Assembly (NCBI GenBank): GCA_020341775.1
Contig: CP070835.1
Span: 1,857,003-1,921,002 of the forward strand
Direction of reading: 5' to 3'
Origin: Candidatus Bathyarchaeota archaeon
GTDB taxonomy: Archaea > Thermoproteota > Bathyarchaeia > Bathyarchaeales > SOJC01
DNA: 64,000 bases
Shown here: positions 8,244 to 16,728 of the stretch, one piece after another
Position numbering within the stretch: the first letter of the stretch is position 1
Layout of the letters: the number at the start of each line of letters is the position of its first letter
Made by a program: the position numbers and the translations under genes
Notes under the pieces: generated by a model
The model's database searches: none
What the model was told of the DNA's origin: nothing
What the model saw: only the letters and a program-made list of their open reading frames with translations

Positions 8244-9887
8244 TCAGGCTGTGAGGTATGTGTTGGCAATGGTTTCCTTGTCTTCTGGTTTGATCCAGCC
8301 TTCCACGTCAAGCTCGTCCATTCCTTTTCGCACTTTTTCCTTAAAGTCTGCGGAGTTGAGCAGGTTACTGGACGCGTCGATCTGGTTTATGGCTTTCTGA
8401 ACCTCTCTGTCACTTTCGAGTTTTCCTTCAAAGTCAGTGAAGATTTTTTCTATGGCTTTGGAGCGAGATTTCAAGAGAGCGCTCATTTTTGAGCCGGGTC
8501 TTAAAACACTTCCGATTTTTCGGATTTTCACGGCAAGTCCTTCGTGACCTCGAGCGACAGCAGGTGGTCGAACAAGATGTCGCCTTTCCTTCTCTGTTTC
8601 ATATCGGATCAGGTAGAAGGGCACGTGGACTAAGGTGGGGGCGTTGGTTTTCCACGGTATAGCCGCCTCTTTGAGCATGGACGAACGCTCGTGTTTTCGG
8701 TCAATGAGACGTTCGATTTTGTCTGTGATGCCTAATGTCTCTTGTTCTAGTTCATCGCGTTGTTTCCTTTTCTTTTCGACTTCTAAAGTGCGCGAGTTTT
8801 CTAAATCGACGATTTTCTGGTCTTCTTTGTCGAGGCGCTTCTTACATGTGTCACGCAAATCTTTAGTGGTCTTCTCTGTTTCTTTGATGTTTCGATTGAT
8901 GAAATCTGAGAGTGCTTTAATTTTCCCTTTGACTGAGGTCATTTGATTCTGAACGTCGCGCAGTTTGACGGCCCAACGCGTCTCTCCAATTTCATCACCT
9001 TTCTGTTTGCGCAGTGCTTTCCTCTTTTGGAATTCACTCTTGTTTTGCTCGAGCTTTAGTAATTCTTGTTCCCATTTTTTCTTTTCTCTGCGTCGCGCTT
9101 CGATCTCCTCTTTGTGGCCAGCAGTGATTTTACCTATTTTTTCGTCACGTTCCTTTTCTAATTCCTCTTTTTTCTTTTTGACTCTGGCTGTCTCTCTAGA
9201 AATCTCGTCTGTGTACCTCTCCTGTATATGTTTCTCTTCTGCGCGAAGCTTGTCGGCATGTTTGCTTGTTTCTTCTGTCATGGTGCTGATTGTGAATTGC
9301 AGACCTTTCACTTCTGACTCGAGCGTATTGTAATGATCCTGGATCTCTTCACGGATTCTGACGGTTTTTTCTTGGCTGATTTTTGGCGTTATGGATGAAG
9401 CAGCTTCGGAACTCGTGAGGTTTGTGGTGGTTTTCTCTTCTTTGAGGAATACTAACATATCGGACAGTAACTGTTTGTCAGTGGCGAGCCCTTCTATTGG
9501 AATTTCTGTTTGGGAAGTGAATTCGGAGAAAGTTTCGATGTGGCTTCTTAGGGCGTTGTGGTACAATTCTTGGACGGTGGTGCTTCGTTTTAGGTGTTCA
9601 ATAAAGGCTTCAATGTCAGGCGGTTTGAAATATAAGATGTTGTCGGAAATTATTCCCATCCCGTCTATCAATAGACTGCTATTCTCCCAAGGAATCAACC
9701 AAAGAGGATAGAAGACTTTGGATAGGAAAGTGAGTGCTTCCTCTCCGCCACCGAGAAGCCCGGGCTTCTTTTTCCGGTCTGCTTCGGCGACGCACAGGAG
9801 GGCGGCAATTTCCATACTCTCTGAGAACCGGTTTTTTCTGCTGCTGTCTTCTGTGGCGTAGGGTAGGACTAGGTTAGAGGCAGACAC
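8244..9887 (-). CDS. Long coiled-coil protein, partner of the AAA+ ATPase
   Basis: The 547-residue protein has three parts. An N-terminal globular region of about 150 residues includes the hydrophobic segment FYPLWLIPW. A highly charged Lys/Glu-rich central coiled coil covers roughly 170-400. The globular C-terminal part of about 140 residues contains VHVPFYLIRYETEKER. It has no P-loop, no signal peptide and no clear membrane span. The layout of two heads joined by a coil recalls structural or tethering proteins, but I cannot assign a family. It precedes the AAA+ gene by 8 bases and follows the nucleotidyltransferase by 42 bases on the same strand. Confidence 0.75.
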   Translation of the reverse strand: MSASNLVLPYATEDSSRKNRFSESMEIAALLCVAEADRKKKPGLLGGGEEALTFLSKVFYPLWLIPWENSSLLIDGMGIISDNILYFKPPDIEAFIEHLKRSTTVQELYHNALRSHIETFSEFTSQTEIPIEGLATDKQLLSDMLVFLKEEKTTTNLTSSEAASSITPKISQEKTVRIREEIQDHYNTLESEVKGLQFTISTMTEETSKHADKLRAEEKHIQERYTDEISRETARVKKKKEELEKERDEKIGKITAGHKEEIEARRREKKKWEQELLKLEQNKSEFQKRKALRKQKGDEIGETRWAVKLRDVQNQMTSVKGKIKALSDFINRNIKETEKTTKDLRDTCKKRLDKEDQKIVDLENSRTLEVEKKRKQRDELEQETLGITDKIERLIDRKHERSSMLKEAAIPWKTNAPTLVHVPFYLIRYETEKERRHLVRPPAVARGHEGLAVKIRKIGSVLRPGSKMSALLKSRSKAIEKIFTDFEGKLESDREVQKAINQIDASSNLLNSADFKEKVRKGMDELDVEGWIKPEDKETIANTYLTA

Positions 9888-9929
9888 GATCCCCCTCCGA
9901 AGTATATCGTGGAAAGTTTCGCTTATAAC

Positions 9930-10706
9930 TTATACCAATGATCGGGTCTTCGAGAATAGGAATGCCATTGCGTCTTTAACTTTCTTTTTGTCTAGTTTTT
10001 CATATGCTTCGGTGCTGCCGATGTCGTACCAAAAAGCGTCGGACACGACCCCGTAAACAGGTTTGTCTTTCTTTATCAAGTGGGGGATAATGTCCCCCAT
10101 CAAATCTAGGGTTCGTCTTTCCTTAGCCAGCTCCTGCGCATAGTTGAAAGCGGCGCCTTCAAAAACTAAGATGCCGATGCTCACAGGCTTCTCTAATTTG
10201 GGTTTTTCGATGAAGCCTCGAATTCTGCCCTCTTCGTCCATATCGGCTAAACCGACTCTCACTTCAAATCCGGAGGCCAAGGCAACGGTTGCCATTGCGC
10301 CTTTTCTTTTATGGGTGGCAATCAGGTCTTTCAGTTTCATGTTGGTGAGGATGTCCCCGTAGTAGACGAGCAGGGTGTCAGTTTCGTCGAATACTCCTTT
10401 TTTGTAGGCATTTAGCACGGATCCACCTGTACCTTTAATCGATTTGCTGTCGGGGATATACCGTATTTTGACGTCAAACTTTGCTCCATCGCTAAAATAG
10501 TTTTCAATTTGCTCGGTTTTGTAGTTTACAAGAAAGGCTATGTCCTTTAAGTCGTGAAATCTGAGAAGTCTCACAACATATTCCAATAGGGGCTTCTGAG
10601 AGTAGCCGATTGGAATCATCGTTTTCTGAAGGTAATATGTGATTGGTCTGAGCCTGGTGCCTTTGCCGCCACACTGCACTAGAGCTTTGGCTTCGCATTT
10701 GACCAT
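9930..10706 (-). CDS. Sugar-1-phosphate nucleotidyltransferase
   Basis: This 258-residue enzyme begins with the nucleotidyltransferase signature GGKGTRLRP (13-21) and continues with PLLEYVVRLL, a YYGDILTN metal-binding segment and FIEKP, all standard for NDP-sugar pyrophosphorylases of the RfbA/GlmU N-terminal type. It transfers a nucleotide from NTP to a sugar 1-phosphate, giving an activated sugar in the cytoplasm. There is no C-terminal left-handed beta-helix, so it lacks the acetyltransferase half. The substrate cannot be read from the sequence. Its position before the coiled-coil/AAA+ pair may be chance or a shared operon. Confidence 0.87.
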   Translation of the reverse strand: MVKCEAKALVQCGGKGTRLRPITYYLQKTMIPIGYSQKPLLEYVVRLLRFHDLKDIAFLVNYKTEQIENYFSDGAKFDVKIRYIPDSKSIKGTGGSVLNAYKKGVFDETDTLLVYYGDILTNMKLKDLIATHKRKGAMATVALASGFEVRVGLADMDEEGRIRGFIEKPKLEKPVSIGILVFEGAAFNYAQELAKERRTLDLMGDIIPHLIKKDKPVYGVVSDAFWYDIGSTEAYEKLDKKKVKDAMAFLFSKTRSLV

Positions 10707-10770
10707 TCACATCATTCCTTTGCGACGCGACCCTAAAGAAAAAGGCGTCTAGTCGGCACGTCTATTATTC

Positions 10771-11058
10771 TTATTCTTTTTCTTTCTCTTTTTCTTCTTC
10801 TGTCTTCTCTTCGATGTCAAGTTCTTCAATCGGTTTAGGCGGTGGAGTAGTTGCCATAGTCCATCCTATCCAAGCACCTATGCCTAGAATGAGTATGAAT
10901 GCGAGGTACACGGGGATGGCGATGAGCCAAAATGCCAAGGTCCAGCCCGATTCGCCGAGAGGTGCTCCTAACCAGAAAAGCCCCAAAGTGTAGCCAATGC
11001 CTATGATTAGACAAATGAGAAAGATTAGCCCGCCAATTCCTTGATCCTTACTAACCAT
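10771..11058 (-). CDS. Small membrane protein with two spans and acidic tail
   Basis: The product is 95 residues with two hydrophobic spans (about 9-30 and 37-69, the second long or split) and a cytoplasmic tail made of alternating Glu and Lys. I do not recognise the family. An ATG start follows a weak ribosome site. It lies 64 bases upstream of the nucleotidyltransferase on the same strand, so it may be the first gene of that operon. The low-complexity tail gives no function. Confidence 0.6.
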   Translation of the reverse strand: MVSKDQGIGGLIFLICLIIGIGYTLGLFWLGAPLGESGWTLAFWLIAIPVYLAFILILGIGAWIGWTMATTPPPKPIEELDIEEKTEEEKEKEKE

Positions 11059-11116
11059 GTAATCACCACTTTGTAGCCTTTTTTATATCGTCGTTGTTAT
11101 AAGCTTTACCATTGAT

Positions 11117-12373
11117 TTAGATGGTTCCGGCTTCCCAGCTGGCCAGATAATTCATTTGTTCTTCAGTCAACCTGTCGATTTCTACGTTCATAGCTTCCAG
11201 CTTGAGGCGGGCAACCAGATCGTCGATTTCCTTTGGAACGCTGTAGACTCTCGGTTCAAGTTTGGATGTTTGAACTAAGTGCTCTACGCAAAGCGCCTGA
11301 TTTGCAAAGGACATGTCCATGACCTCTGATGGATGTCCTTCGGCTGCCGCTAAGTTGATTAGTCTCCCATCCGCAAGCAAATGCAGCTTTCTTCCATCTT
11401 GCAGTCGATGCTCCTCCAAGTTGGGTCGAATCGTCCTTTTCGAAACGGTCATGTTTTCTAGCTCAGACATGTTTATTTCCACGTTGAAGTGCCCGCTGTT
11501 AGCCAGTATTGCACCATCTTTCATCTTTTTCATGTGTTCTTTGCGAATCACGTTTTCATTGCCTGTAACGGTAACAAATATGTCGCCCGCCGCTGCCGCT
11601 TTGGCCATGGGAATCACCTGAAAGCCATCCATGACAGCCTCAAGGGCTCTGGTTGGATCTATCTCTGTTATGGCAACGTTGGCACCCATACCTCTTGCTC
11701 TCAACGCCAGTCCTCGGCCACACCATCCATATCCTGCTACAATGAAGCTCTTTCCTGCAAGAAGAATGTTTGTGGATCTTAAAATGCCGTCGAGTGTACT
11801 TTGCCCCGTTCCATAGCGGTTGTCAAAGAGATATTTGGTGTAGGCGTCATTTACCGCTATTATTGGATATTTTAATGCTCCATTTTGAGCCATTGCTCGG
11901 AGTCTTACTACACCGGTTGTAGTTTCTTCGGTTCCGCCTTTAATGTGGGTTAGGGCTTTGGTCCTTCTGGAGTGAATGGTGCCAACAAGGTCCGCGCCGT
12001 CGTCGATGGTGATAAGGGGGTGGTGATCTATGACTTTTTCAACGCACCAGTAATATTCTTGGGTTGTTTGTCCTCTCCACGCATAAATGCTTATGCCCCT
12101 TTCTGACAAGGCTGCGGCAACCCCATCTTGAGTGGACAGCGGATTAGACCCGCAGAGAGCCACGTCGGCGCCTCCTGCCGTTAGCGTGTCCATCAGTACG
12201 GCAGTTTCTTTTGTGACATGGAGGGACGCACCCAACTGCAGGCCTTCGAAGGGTTTCTCCCTTTCGAATCGTTGTTTGATCCGACTCAACACAGGCATGT
12301 GGGTTGACGCCCATTCTATCTGAAGAAGCCCTTGAGGTGAGAGATCTGGATCCCTAACTTTGAAGTCTGACAT
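11117..12373 (-). CDS. ahcY: S-adenosylhomocysteine hydrolase
   Basis: The 418-residue enzyme is a typical archaeal AhcY. It shows SLHVTKETAVL near 50-60, the substrate/NAD loop GGTEETTTG (147-155), VNDAYTKYLFDNRYGTGQS around 174-192 with the catalytic Lys/Asp, and the NAD-binding Rossmann motif AGYGWCGRG (213-221). It splits S-adenosylhomocysteine to adenosine and homocysteine in the cytoplasm, removing the inhibitor left by methyltransferases. The C terminus ends in GTI, without the YRY tail of eukaryotic and many bacterial enzymes, as usual in archaea. The next gene upstream on the same strand encodes an MTA/SAH deaminase, which acts on the same metabolite pool. Confidence 0.96.
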   Translation of the reverse strand: MSDFKVRDPDLSPQGLLQIEWASTHMPVLSRIKQRFEREKPFEGLQLGASLHVTKETAVLMDTLTAGGADVALCGSNPLSTQDGVAAALSERGISIYAWRGQTTQEYYWCVEKVIDHHPLITIDDGADLVGTIHSRRTKALTHIKGGTEETTTGVVRLRAMAQNGALKYPIIAVNDAYTKYLFDNRYGTGQSTLDGILRSTNILLAGKSFIVAGYGWCGRGLALRARGMGANVAITEIDPTRALEAVMDGFQVIPMAKAAAAGDIFVTVTGNENVIRKEHMKKMKDGAILANSGHFNVEINMSELENMTVSKRTIRPNLEEHRLQDGRKLHLLADGRLINLAAAEGHPSEVMDMSFANQALCVEHLVQTSKLEPRVYSVPKEIDDLVARLKLEAMNVEIDRLTEEQMNYLASWEAGTI

Positions 12374-12436
12374 AGTGTTCTCCTTGCTTCTTTTTTTGTG
12401 TGGAGGAACATATTGAAAATAGGTGTCTTAAGGCTT

Positions 12437-13777
12437 TTACTTTGCTCTTTCTAAGAGGTTTCGTTTAGTCTTCTCAACTTGTGCCATTGTCCTGTCGACG
12501 TTCACAGTTTTAATTTCCCTGTTTTCCATTACAACTTTGCCGTTTATGATAACTGTGTCTACGTCAGAGCTTTTGGCAGCGTAGACAATGTGGCTTTGTT
12601 CATTGTAGACTGGCCTCAGGTGAGGTTTTCGAAAGTCGACAATCGCCAAATCCGCTTTTTTGCCAGCTTCTATGGACCCAATTTCTTTGTCCCAGCTCAG
12701 TGTTTTAGCACCATCAATAGTCGCCATGCGTAAGACTTGTTCGGCAGACAACTCTGTTGGGTCGCCGCTTATTCCTTTGTGGAGCAATGCGGTGACTTTC
12801 ATAACTTCAAACATGTCTGAGCTGTTATTTGAACAAGAGCTGTCTGTCCCGAGCCCGACGGTGACGCCCTCCTTTAGGAGCTGAGGCACAGGGCTTACGC
12901 CGGAGGCGAGTTTCAGATTTGATATGGGGCTATGGGCGACCTTGAGTTTTTTTTCTTTCAGAATCTGTATGTCGCGCTTTGTAAGATGGACGCAGTGTGC
13001 GGCTACAATGTTGGAGCGGAGAACGTTTAAAGTATCGAGATAGGCTACGACTCCACCTTTTGCTGAAATCTTGAAAGCTTGCTCAATCTTTTCCTGTTCG
13101 TCTAACGTTTCTGCTACGTGTGTGTGCCAAATAACCGGCATTTCAGGTGAGGCGTATTTCGCGGATAGTTCGTGGGTGTACGCTCTGAGCTCCTTCATAT
13201 AATCCGGGTCCACAGTGTAGGGCGCATGGGGGTCCACGCTAGCTCGAATCAGTCCATTTTTTTGACCGTGCCACCTTCGAGTCAAAGCTTGCAGCGCTTT
13301 TCGGTCGTGTTTTTTTCGCCAAGAAAAACAGACATGGCCAACAACACCGCGGAGTCCCGCTTTTGCGAAGGCTTGTGCTTCGTTATATTGGCTGGTGAAG
13401 TGGTACATGGTGTTAACCGTTGTTGTGCCGCCCATTATTGACTCGATGGCAGTGAGCAATGCGCCCGCGTAGATGTCTGAGCCTGTCATGTGTTTTTCGA
13501 TGGGCCATATCCGTTTTTCCAGCCACGTCTTAAGGTCTAAGTCGTCAGCGTAGCCTCTCAGAAGGCTCATCGCTGCGTGATGGTGGGTGTTAATTAGCCC
13601 TGGTAGGACTACTTTGTTTCTCGCGTTGATTTTTTCACTTCTTCGATATCGGGGTCTCAGGGTGCTGATTTTTCCCACTTCCACTATTTTGTCATCTTCG
13701 ATTGCTATTGCACTGTTTCGCATGACGCCTTTCTTGGTGGCAGTAATTATTGTTCCACATTCTATCAGTAGATTCAA
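12437..13777 (-). CDS. mtaD: 5'-methylthioadenosine/S-adenosylhomocysteine deaminase (amidohydrolase)
   Basis: The 446-residue protein has the amidohydrolase metal site: His65 and His67 in NTHHHAAM, WHTHVAE, AAHCVHL and LGTDSSCSNN carrying the last Asp. The segment LLRGYADDLDLKTWLEKRIWP is cut to a short form here (RGYADDLDLK) and is diagnostic of the MtaD/DadD/TrzN branch. It deaminates adenosine-type nucleosides such as SAH, MTA or 5'-deoxyadenosine; methanogen DadD prefers 5'-deoxyadenosine. The ahcY gene lies 63 bases downstream on the same strand, supporting a role in recycling methylation and radical-SAM by-products. Exact substrate preference is not visible. Confidence 0.9.
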   Translation of the reverse strand: MNLLIECGTIITATKKGVMRNSAIAIEDDKIVEVGKISTLRPRYRRSEKINARNKVVLPGLINTHHHAAMSLLRGYADDLDLKTWLEKRIWPIEKHMTGSDIYAGALLTAIESIMGGTTTVNTMYHFTSQYNEAQAFAKAGLRGVVGHVCFSWRKKHDRKALQALTRRWHGQKNGLIRASVDPHAPYTVDPDYMKELRAYTHELSAKYASPEMPVIWHTHVAETLDEQEKIEQAFKISAKGGVVAYLDTLNVLRSNIVAAHCVHLTKRDIQILKEKKLKVAHSPISNLKLASGVSPVPQLLKEGVTVGLGTDSSCSNNSSDMFEVMKVTALLHKGISGDPTELSAEQVLRMATIDGAKTLSWDKEIGSIEAGKKADLAIVDFRKPHLRPVYNEQSHIVYAAKSSDVDTVIINGKVVMENREIKTVNVDRTMAQVEKTKRNLLERAK

Positions 13778-13944
13778 GGTTCCTCGCCTTGTTGTTCTAA
13801 TATTTTTCTTAGGAAGTACTATTAAATTGGTTGGCCTTCAGAGAGTTGTGGCGTGTCTGCTAGTTTACATCGAATTCTAGTGAAAAAGGCGTGCTCGACG
13901 CCGCTTAATCTTCACGTCAAGGTTGTTGAGGGTTCCGACTGGCG

Positions 13945-15180
13945 TTGTCGACTTTTGGTGAGCGTGTAAGCAGGCATGCTCCGGAAGGCTATATTAATTT
14001 ATACGTGAAGTGGATTCAAAGAACTGATTGGGAATTGGCAAAAATGAAGGAGGTGCAAAAGGACAGAGTCGCTGTCTTGCAGAGGAGTCTGGAGGCGTAT
14101 CTCTCTTCTGTGTTCGGTGAGGAGGTTGAAGTTGTCTATGTTGGCGAATTGGGTGAAGAGAAGAAACGGCAAGACTGGAAAAAAGCCAAAGCAGATGACT
14201 TGAAAGGCTTTGGTTACGGCGTTCCTTATCTCATTGTTTGCAGTGTAGGTGGACGCACGAAGAAAATAGTCTTGGAAACGATGCGTACTGTGGGAGGCTT
14301 TGGTCATGACCATTTCAGCGATCGTGCTGGAGTTTTACTTTGGCAACATTCTGCTTTTAACAAGCTGCCCAACCACGTAGGCTCCTTGGATGTTGGCGCC
14401 TTCACGAGAAAGCACGGTCTCGAATCTCTGGGCAACTGCACTGAATTTTTCGTCTTGACAGAGTTTGTGGAAGGTAGCCTTTACCACGAAGACTTGGATA
14501 AGCTAAAGATGGTCCACAAGCTCGAGTTCATTGACTTAGAACGCTGTAGAGCGCTCTCAGACTATTTGGCTAAGATTCACAGCCTTAAGAACAAACAGGC
14601 AGGGCTTTACGTTCGAAGAGTGCGGGATCTTGTGGGTCACGGTGAATGCATAATGGGGTTGATGGATAGCTATCCTGCAAATGTGGATTTTATTGGAGAG
14701 GAAGAGCTGGTGAACATTGAGAAGATGTGTGTGGAATGGAGGTGGAAGCTTAAACAGTTTACTCACAGACTGGCTCAGGTGCATGGAGACTTTCACCCCT
14801 GGAATGTGCTTTTCCACAGAAACGCGGATTTCACCGTTCTTGACCGTAGTCGCGGGGAATGGGGAGAGCCAGCTGACGATGTCAGCGCAATGACAATAAA
14901 TTACTTATTCTACAGCTTGCAGACCCATGGCTGTCTTGCAAGAGAGTTTGAGAGGATTTTCAACCTTTTTTGGGAGAACTATCTAGATAAAACGGGTGAC
15001 GAAGAGGTGTTAGAGGTCATTCCGCCTTTTTTCGCCTGGCGTTGTTTGGTCGTTGCTTCGCCCATCTGGTATCCAAACTTGTCCGTGCGTGTGAGAACAA
15101 AGCTCTTCAACTTTATTCGAAATGTGCTTAGAGCTGAAAGATTTGAGTTAAAGGACGTCAACTCCTATTTTAAACTTTGA
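13945..15180 (+). CDS. Aminoglycoside-phosphotransferase-fold kinase
   Basis: The product is up to 411 residues from a TTG at 13945; a later ATG at 14044 is possible. The kinase core carries HGDFHPWN (280-287), the catalytic loop of the APH/choline kinase superfamily, with Asp282 and Asn287. The metal-binding Asp is Asp300 in VLDRSRGEWGEP, where DRSR replaces the common DFD/DWE. It should phosphorylate a small molecule in the cytoplasm. The gene is 122 bases ahead of an APS-kinase-like gene on the same strand, so both may work on one substrate chain. The substrate is unknown, and nothing shows antibiotic resistance. Confidence 0.8.
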   Translation: MSTFGERVSRHAPEGYINLYVKWIQRTDWELAKMKEVQKDRVAVLQRSLEAYLSSVFGEEVEVVYVGELGEEKKRQDWKKAKADDLKGFGYGVPYLIVCSVGGRTKKIVLETMRTVGGFGHDHFSDRAGVLLWQHSAFNKLPNHVGSLDVGAFTRKHGLESLGNCTEFFVLTEFVEGSLYHEDLDKLKMVHKLEFIDLERCRALSDYLAKIHSLKNKQAGLYVRRVRDLVGHGECIMGLMDSYPANVDFIGEEELVNIEKMCVEWRWKLKQFTHRLAQVHGDFHPWNVLFHRNADFTVLDRSRGEWGEPADDVSAMTINYLFYSLQTHGCLAREFERIFNLFWENYLDKTGDEEVLEVIPPFFAWRCLVVASPIWYPNLSVRVRTKLFNFIRNVLRAERFELKDVNSYFKL

Positions 15181-15302
15181 GGCCCATGCACGCATGCATT
15201 CATGCGCTGATTCTAAGCGGGCATCTTTTGCCTCACTTAAAACTTATCAACAGAGGCGACGTCATTGTCTTCTGGACATGTTTCGGCAGAGGGCAGTTCA
15301 CC

Positions 15303-15869
15303 GTGAAGAGAGGATGGTGTGTTTGGATTACCGGGTTGCCAGGAAGCGGCAAATCAACTGTAGCCGGCTTAGTCCAAGAAAAACTGAAATCTTCGAGCGT
15401 CAACGCTCAAACAATCTCCATAGACATGATACGCCGCTATGCCACGCCAAGGCCAACCTATTCCAGAGAGGAACGAGCAACCGTTTATGGTGCGTTGATT
15501 TTTACAGCGGTGATGCTAACCGAAAATTCTGTGAATGTGATTATAGATGCTACTGGCAACCGTCGACGATTTCGAGAGCAGGCAAGACGTTCAATTCCAC
15601 AATTCATGGAAGCCTATCTTAAATGCTCTCTGGAAGTCTGTATGCAACGAGAAAACAAACGCGCGGACACTCATCTGGCGCCCGCCGATATCTATGAAAA
15701 AGCCCAGAAGGGCAAAGCCCCAACAGTGCCCGGCGTCGGCGTCCCTTATGAAGAGCCTCTCAACCCAGAAATCGAAATCGACTCTTCAAAGCTTTCAGCA
15801 GAAGAAAACGCCCAAAAAATTTGGGCAGCAGTCCTGCAACGCTTTGTCTTAGAACCAAAGCAACTGTAA
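15303..15869 (+). CDS. cysC: Adenylylsulfate (APS) kinase family protein
   Basis: I start at the GTG 15303, with AGAGGG upstream, giving 188 residues; the open frame upstream is not protein-like. The P-loop is GLPGSGKS (11-18). The C-terminal half keeps the APS-kinase signature: LEVCMQR, then IYEKAQKG and VPYEEPLNPEIEID. APS kinase phosphorylates APS to PAPS. No ATP sulfurylase gene is seen nearby, so supply of APS is unproven. A related small-molecule kinase role, perhaps with the APH-fold kinase upstream, is an alternative. Some of the APS-binding N-terminal loop differs from the bacterial form (DMIRRYATPRPTYS). Confidence 0.85.
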   Translation: MKRGWCVWITGLPGSGKSTVAGLVQEKLKSSSVNAQTISIDMIRRYATPRPTYSREERATVYGALIFTAVMLTENSVNVIIDATGNRRRFREQARRSIPQFMEAYLKCSLEVCMQRENKRADTHLAPADIYEKAQKGKAPTVPGVGVPYEEPLNPEIEIDSSKLSAEENAQKIWAAVLQRFVLEPKQL

Positions 15870-15952
15870 TATCAGAAACATGTATGTGCTTCCAAGCAGC
15901 CTTTTATACGCAATATTCTCTAAAGAGTACGTTGACGTTTGGATGTGGATGT

Positions 15953-16399
15953 GTGGAAAAACCTGGATTCATCGTTAAGTTTTTCGACAAAGCCTATGAA
16001 GGAAAGAGACTTGAAGAACTTGTTGACGCGCCAGTTGCCGCAATCAGTGGCGTCAGTGGGTCTGACGCAGAGGACTTAAAGAAGGCGTTCGGAATAAGAA
16101 CTGTAGGGGATTTAGCAACGAATAAATATGTAACGCTTGCTCAAGGGATCAATTGCTTTTCAGCTTGCTCCGGACAAATACTAGATAAAGACTTCGAGGC
16201 AAAGGAATATAAAGATCTGGCAAAGAAGCCGGTCTCAGCGATTTCCGGTGTTTCTGAGCAGGATGGTGCACTCCTCAAGAAAGCTTTTGGGATAGACAAT
16301 ATTGGAGAATTAGCCGAGAATAGGTATGTAGCCATCGCTCAGGCGACTGTGACATTAGCTTCATTAGTTAAGTTTTTAAGAACTATTGGTGCTATCTAG
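15953..16399 (+). CDS. Tandem helix-hairpin-helix-like repeat protein
   Basis: The start is probably the GTG at 15953, giving 148 residues. The protein is made of two copies of one unit of about 65 residues. Unit 1 has LVDAPVAAISGVS and LKKAFGIRTVGDLATNKYVTLAQ. Unit 2 has LAKKPVSAISGVS and LKKAFGIDNIGELAENRYVAIAQ. The GVS...LKKAFGI...L pattern is like helix-hairpin-helix/SAM-like folds that act in DNA or protein contacts. No catalytic motif is seen. It is followed directly by a hairpin terminator shared with the convergent tRNA gene. Confidence 0.72.
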   Translation: MEKPGFIVKFFDKAYEGKRLEELVDAPVAAISGVSGSDAEDLKKAFGIRTVGDLATNKYVTLAQGINCFSACSGQILDKDFEAKEYKDLAKKPVSAISGVSEQDGALLKKAFGIDNIGELAENRYVAIAQATVTLASLVKFLRTIGAI

Positions 16400-16417
16400 A
16401 CCTAAAAATCTTAGGTC
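16399..16417. terminator. Inverted repeat between convergent genes, likely bidirectional terminator
   Basis: GACCTAA at 16399-16405 is repeated inverted as TTAGGTC at 16411-16417 around a 5-base AT-rich loop. It starts on the last base of the stop codon of the HhH protein and lies 36 bases past the 3' end of the convergent tRNA-Ala. The perfect 7-bp stem with a short loop fits a transcription end point for either side. Archaeal termination usually relies on U-runs, which are weak here, so the role is inference. Confidence 0.4.
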
Positions 16418-16453
16418 AAGCTCAGCACGCGCTTCACGATACACGCCGGGACG

Positions 16454-16528
16454 TGGACCGGGCGGGATTTGAACCCGCGGCCTCCTGAGTGCAAGTCAGG
16501 CATTCATTCCAGACTGAACTACCGGCCC
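16454..16528 (-). tRNA. tRNA-Ala (anticodon UGC)
   Basis: The cloverleaf folds without gaps on the minus strand. The acceptor stem GGGCCGG pairs with CCGGTCC (one G-U); the D stem GTTC/GAAT, anticodon stem CCTGA/TCAGG with loop CTTGCAC, a 5-base variable loop and the T stem GCGGG/CCCGC with TTCAAAT complete it. The anticodon is TGC, so alanine. The discriminator is A and no CCA is encoded. The G3-T70 wobble pair in the acceptor stem is the identity element read by alanyl-tRNA synthetase, which supports the call. No intron is present. Length is 75 bases. Confidence 0.97.
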
Positions 16529-16551
16529 TCCGAATTTGTTGTTTGAAGTTC

Positions 16552-16559
16552 TAATTAAA
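16552..16559 (-). promoter_or_regulatory. TATA box of tRNA-Ala
   Basis: TAATTAAA (TTTAATTA on the gene strand) is centred about 27 bases upstream of the tRNA 5' end, the standard distance for an archaeal box A when transcription starts at or near the first tRNA base. Confidence 0.6.
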
Positions 16560-16728
16560 GAATTTTGTTACCGCTTGTTTGCTTTGGTCAGTTCTGCTGG
16601 TTCGTATGAGTTAGGTCTCTTCGTGGGTCGTTAGCACGTCTCTTCGTGCTTTGTTTACATTGCCTGCAAGATGTCTTGATTTTAGAGGTTCTCTTGCATC
16701 TAACGCTGATTTTCGGGGGCATCCCAGT

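Noticed and set aside
15183..15205. GCATGC-rich palindromic stretch, also near 21596-21608 and 38374-38380
   Set aside because: The copies share only short GCATGC words, have no spacing pattern and are not part of a longer repeat, so no CRISPR or attachment site.
16615..16648. Two copies of GTCTCTTCGTG 23 bases apart
   Set aside because: Only two short copies next to the tRNA; no element ends or integrase gene around, so no sign of a mobile element.
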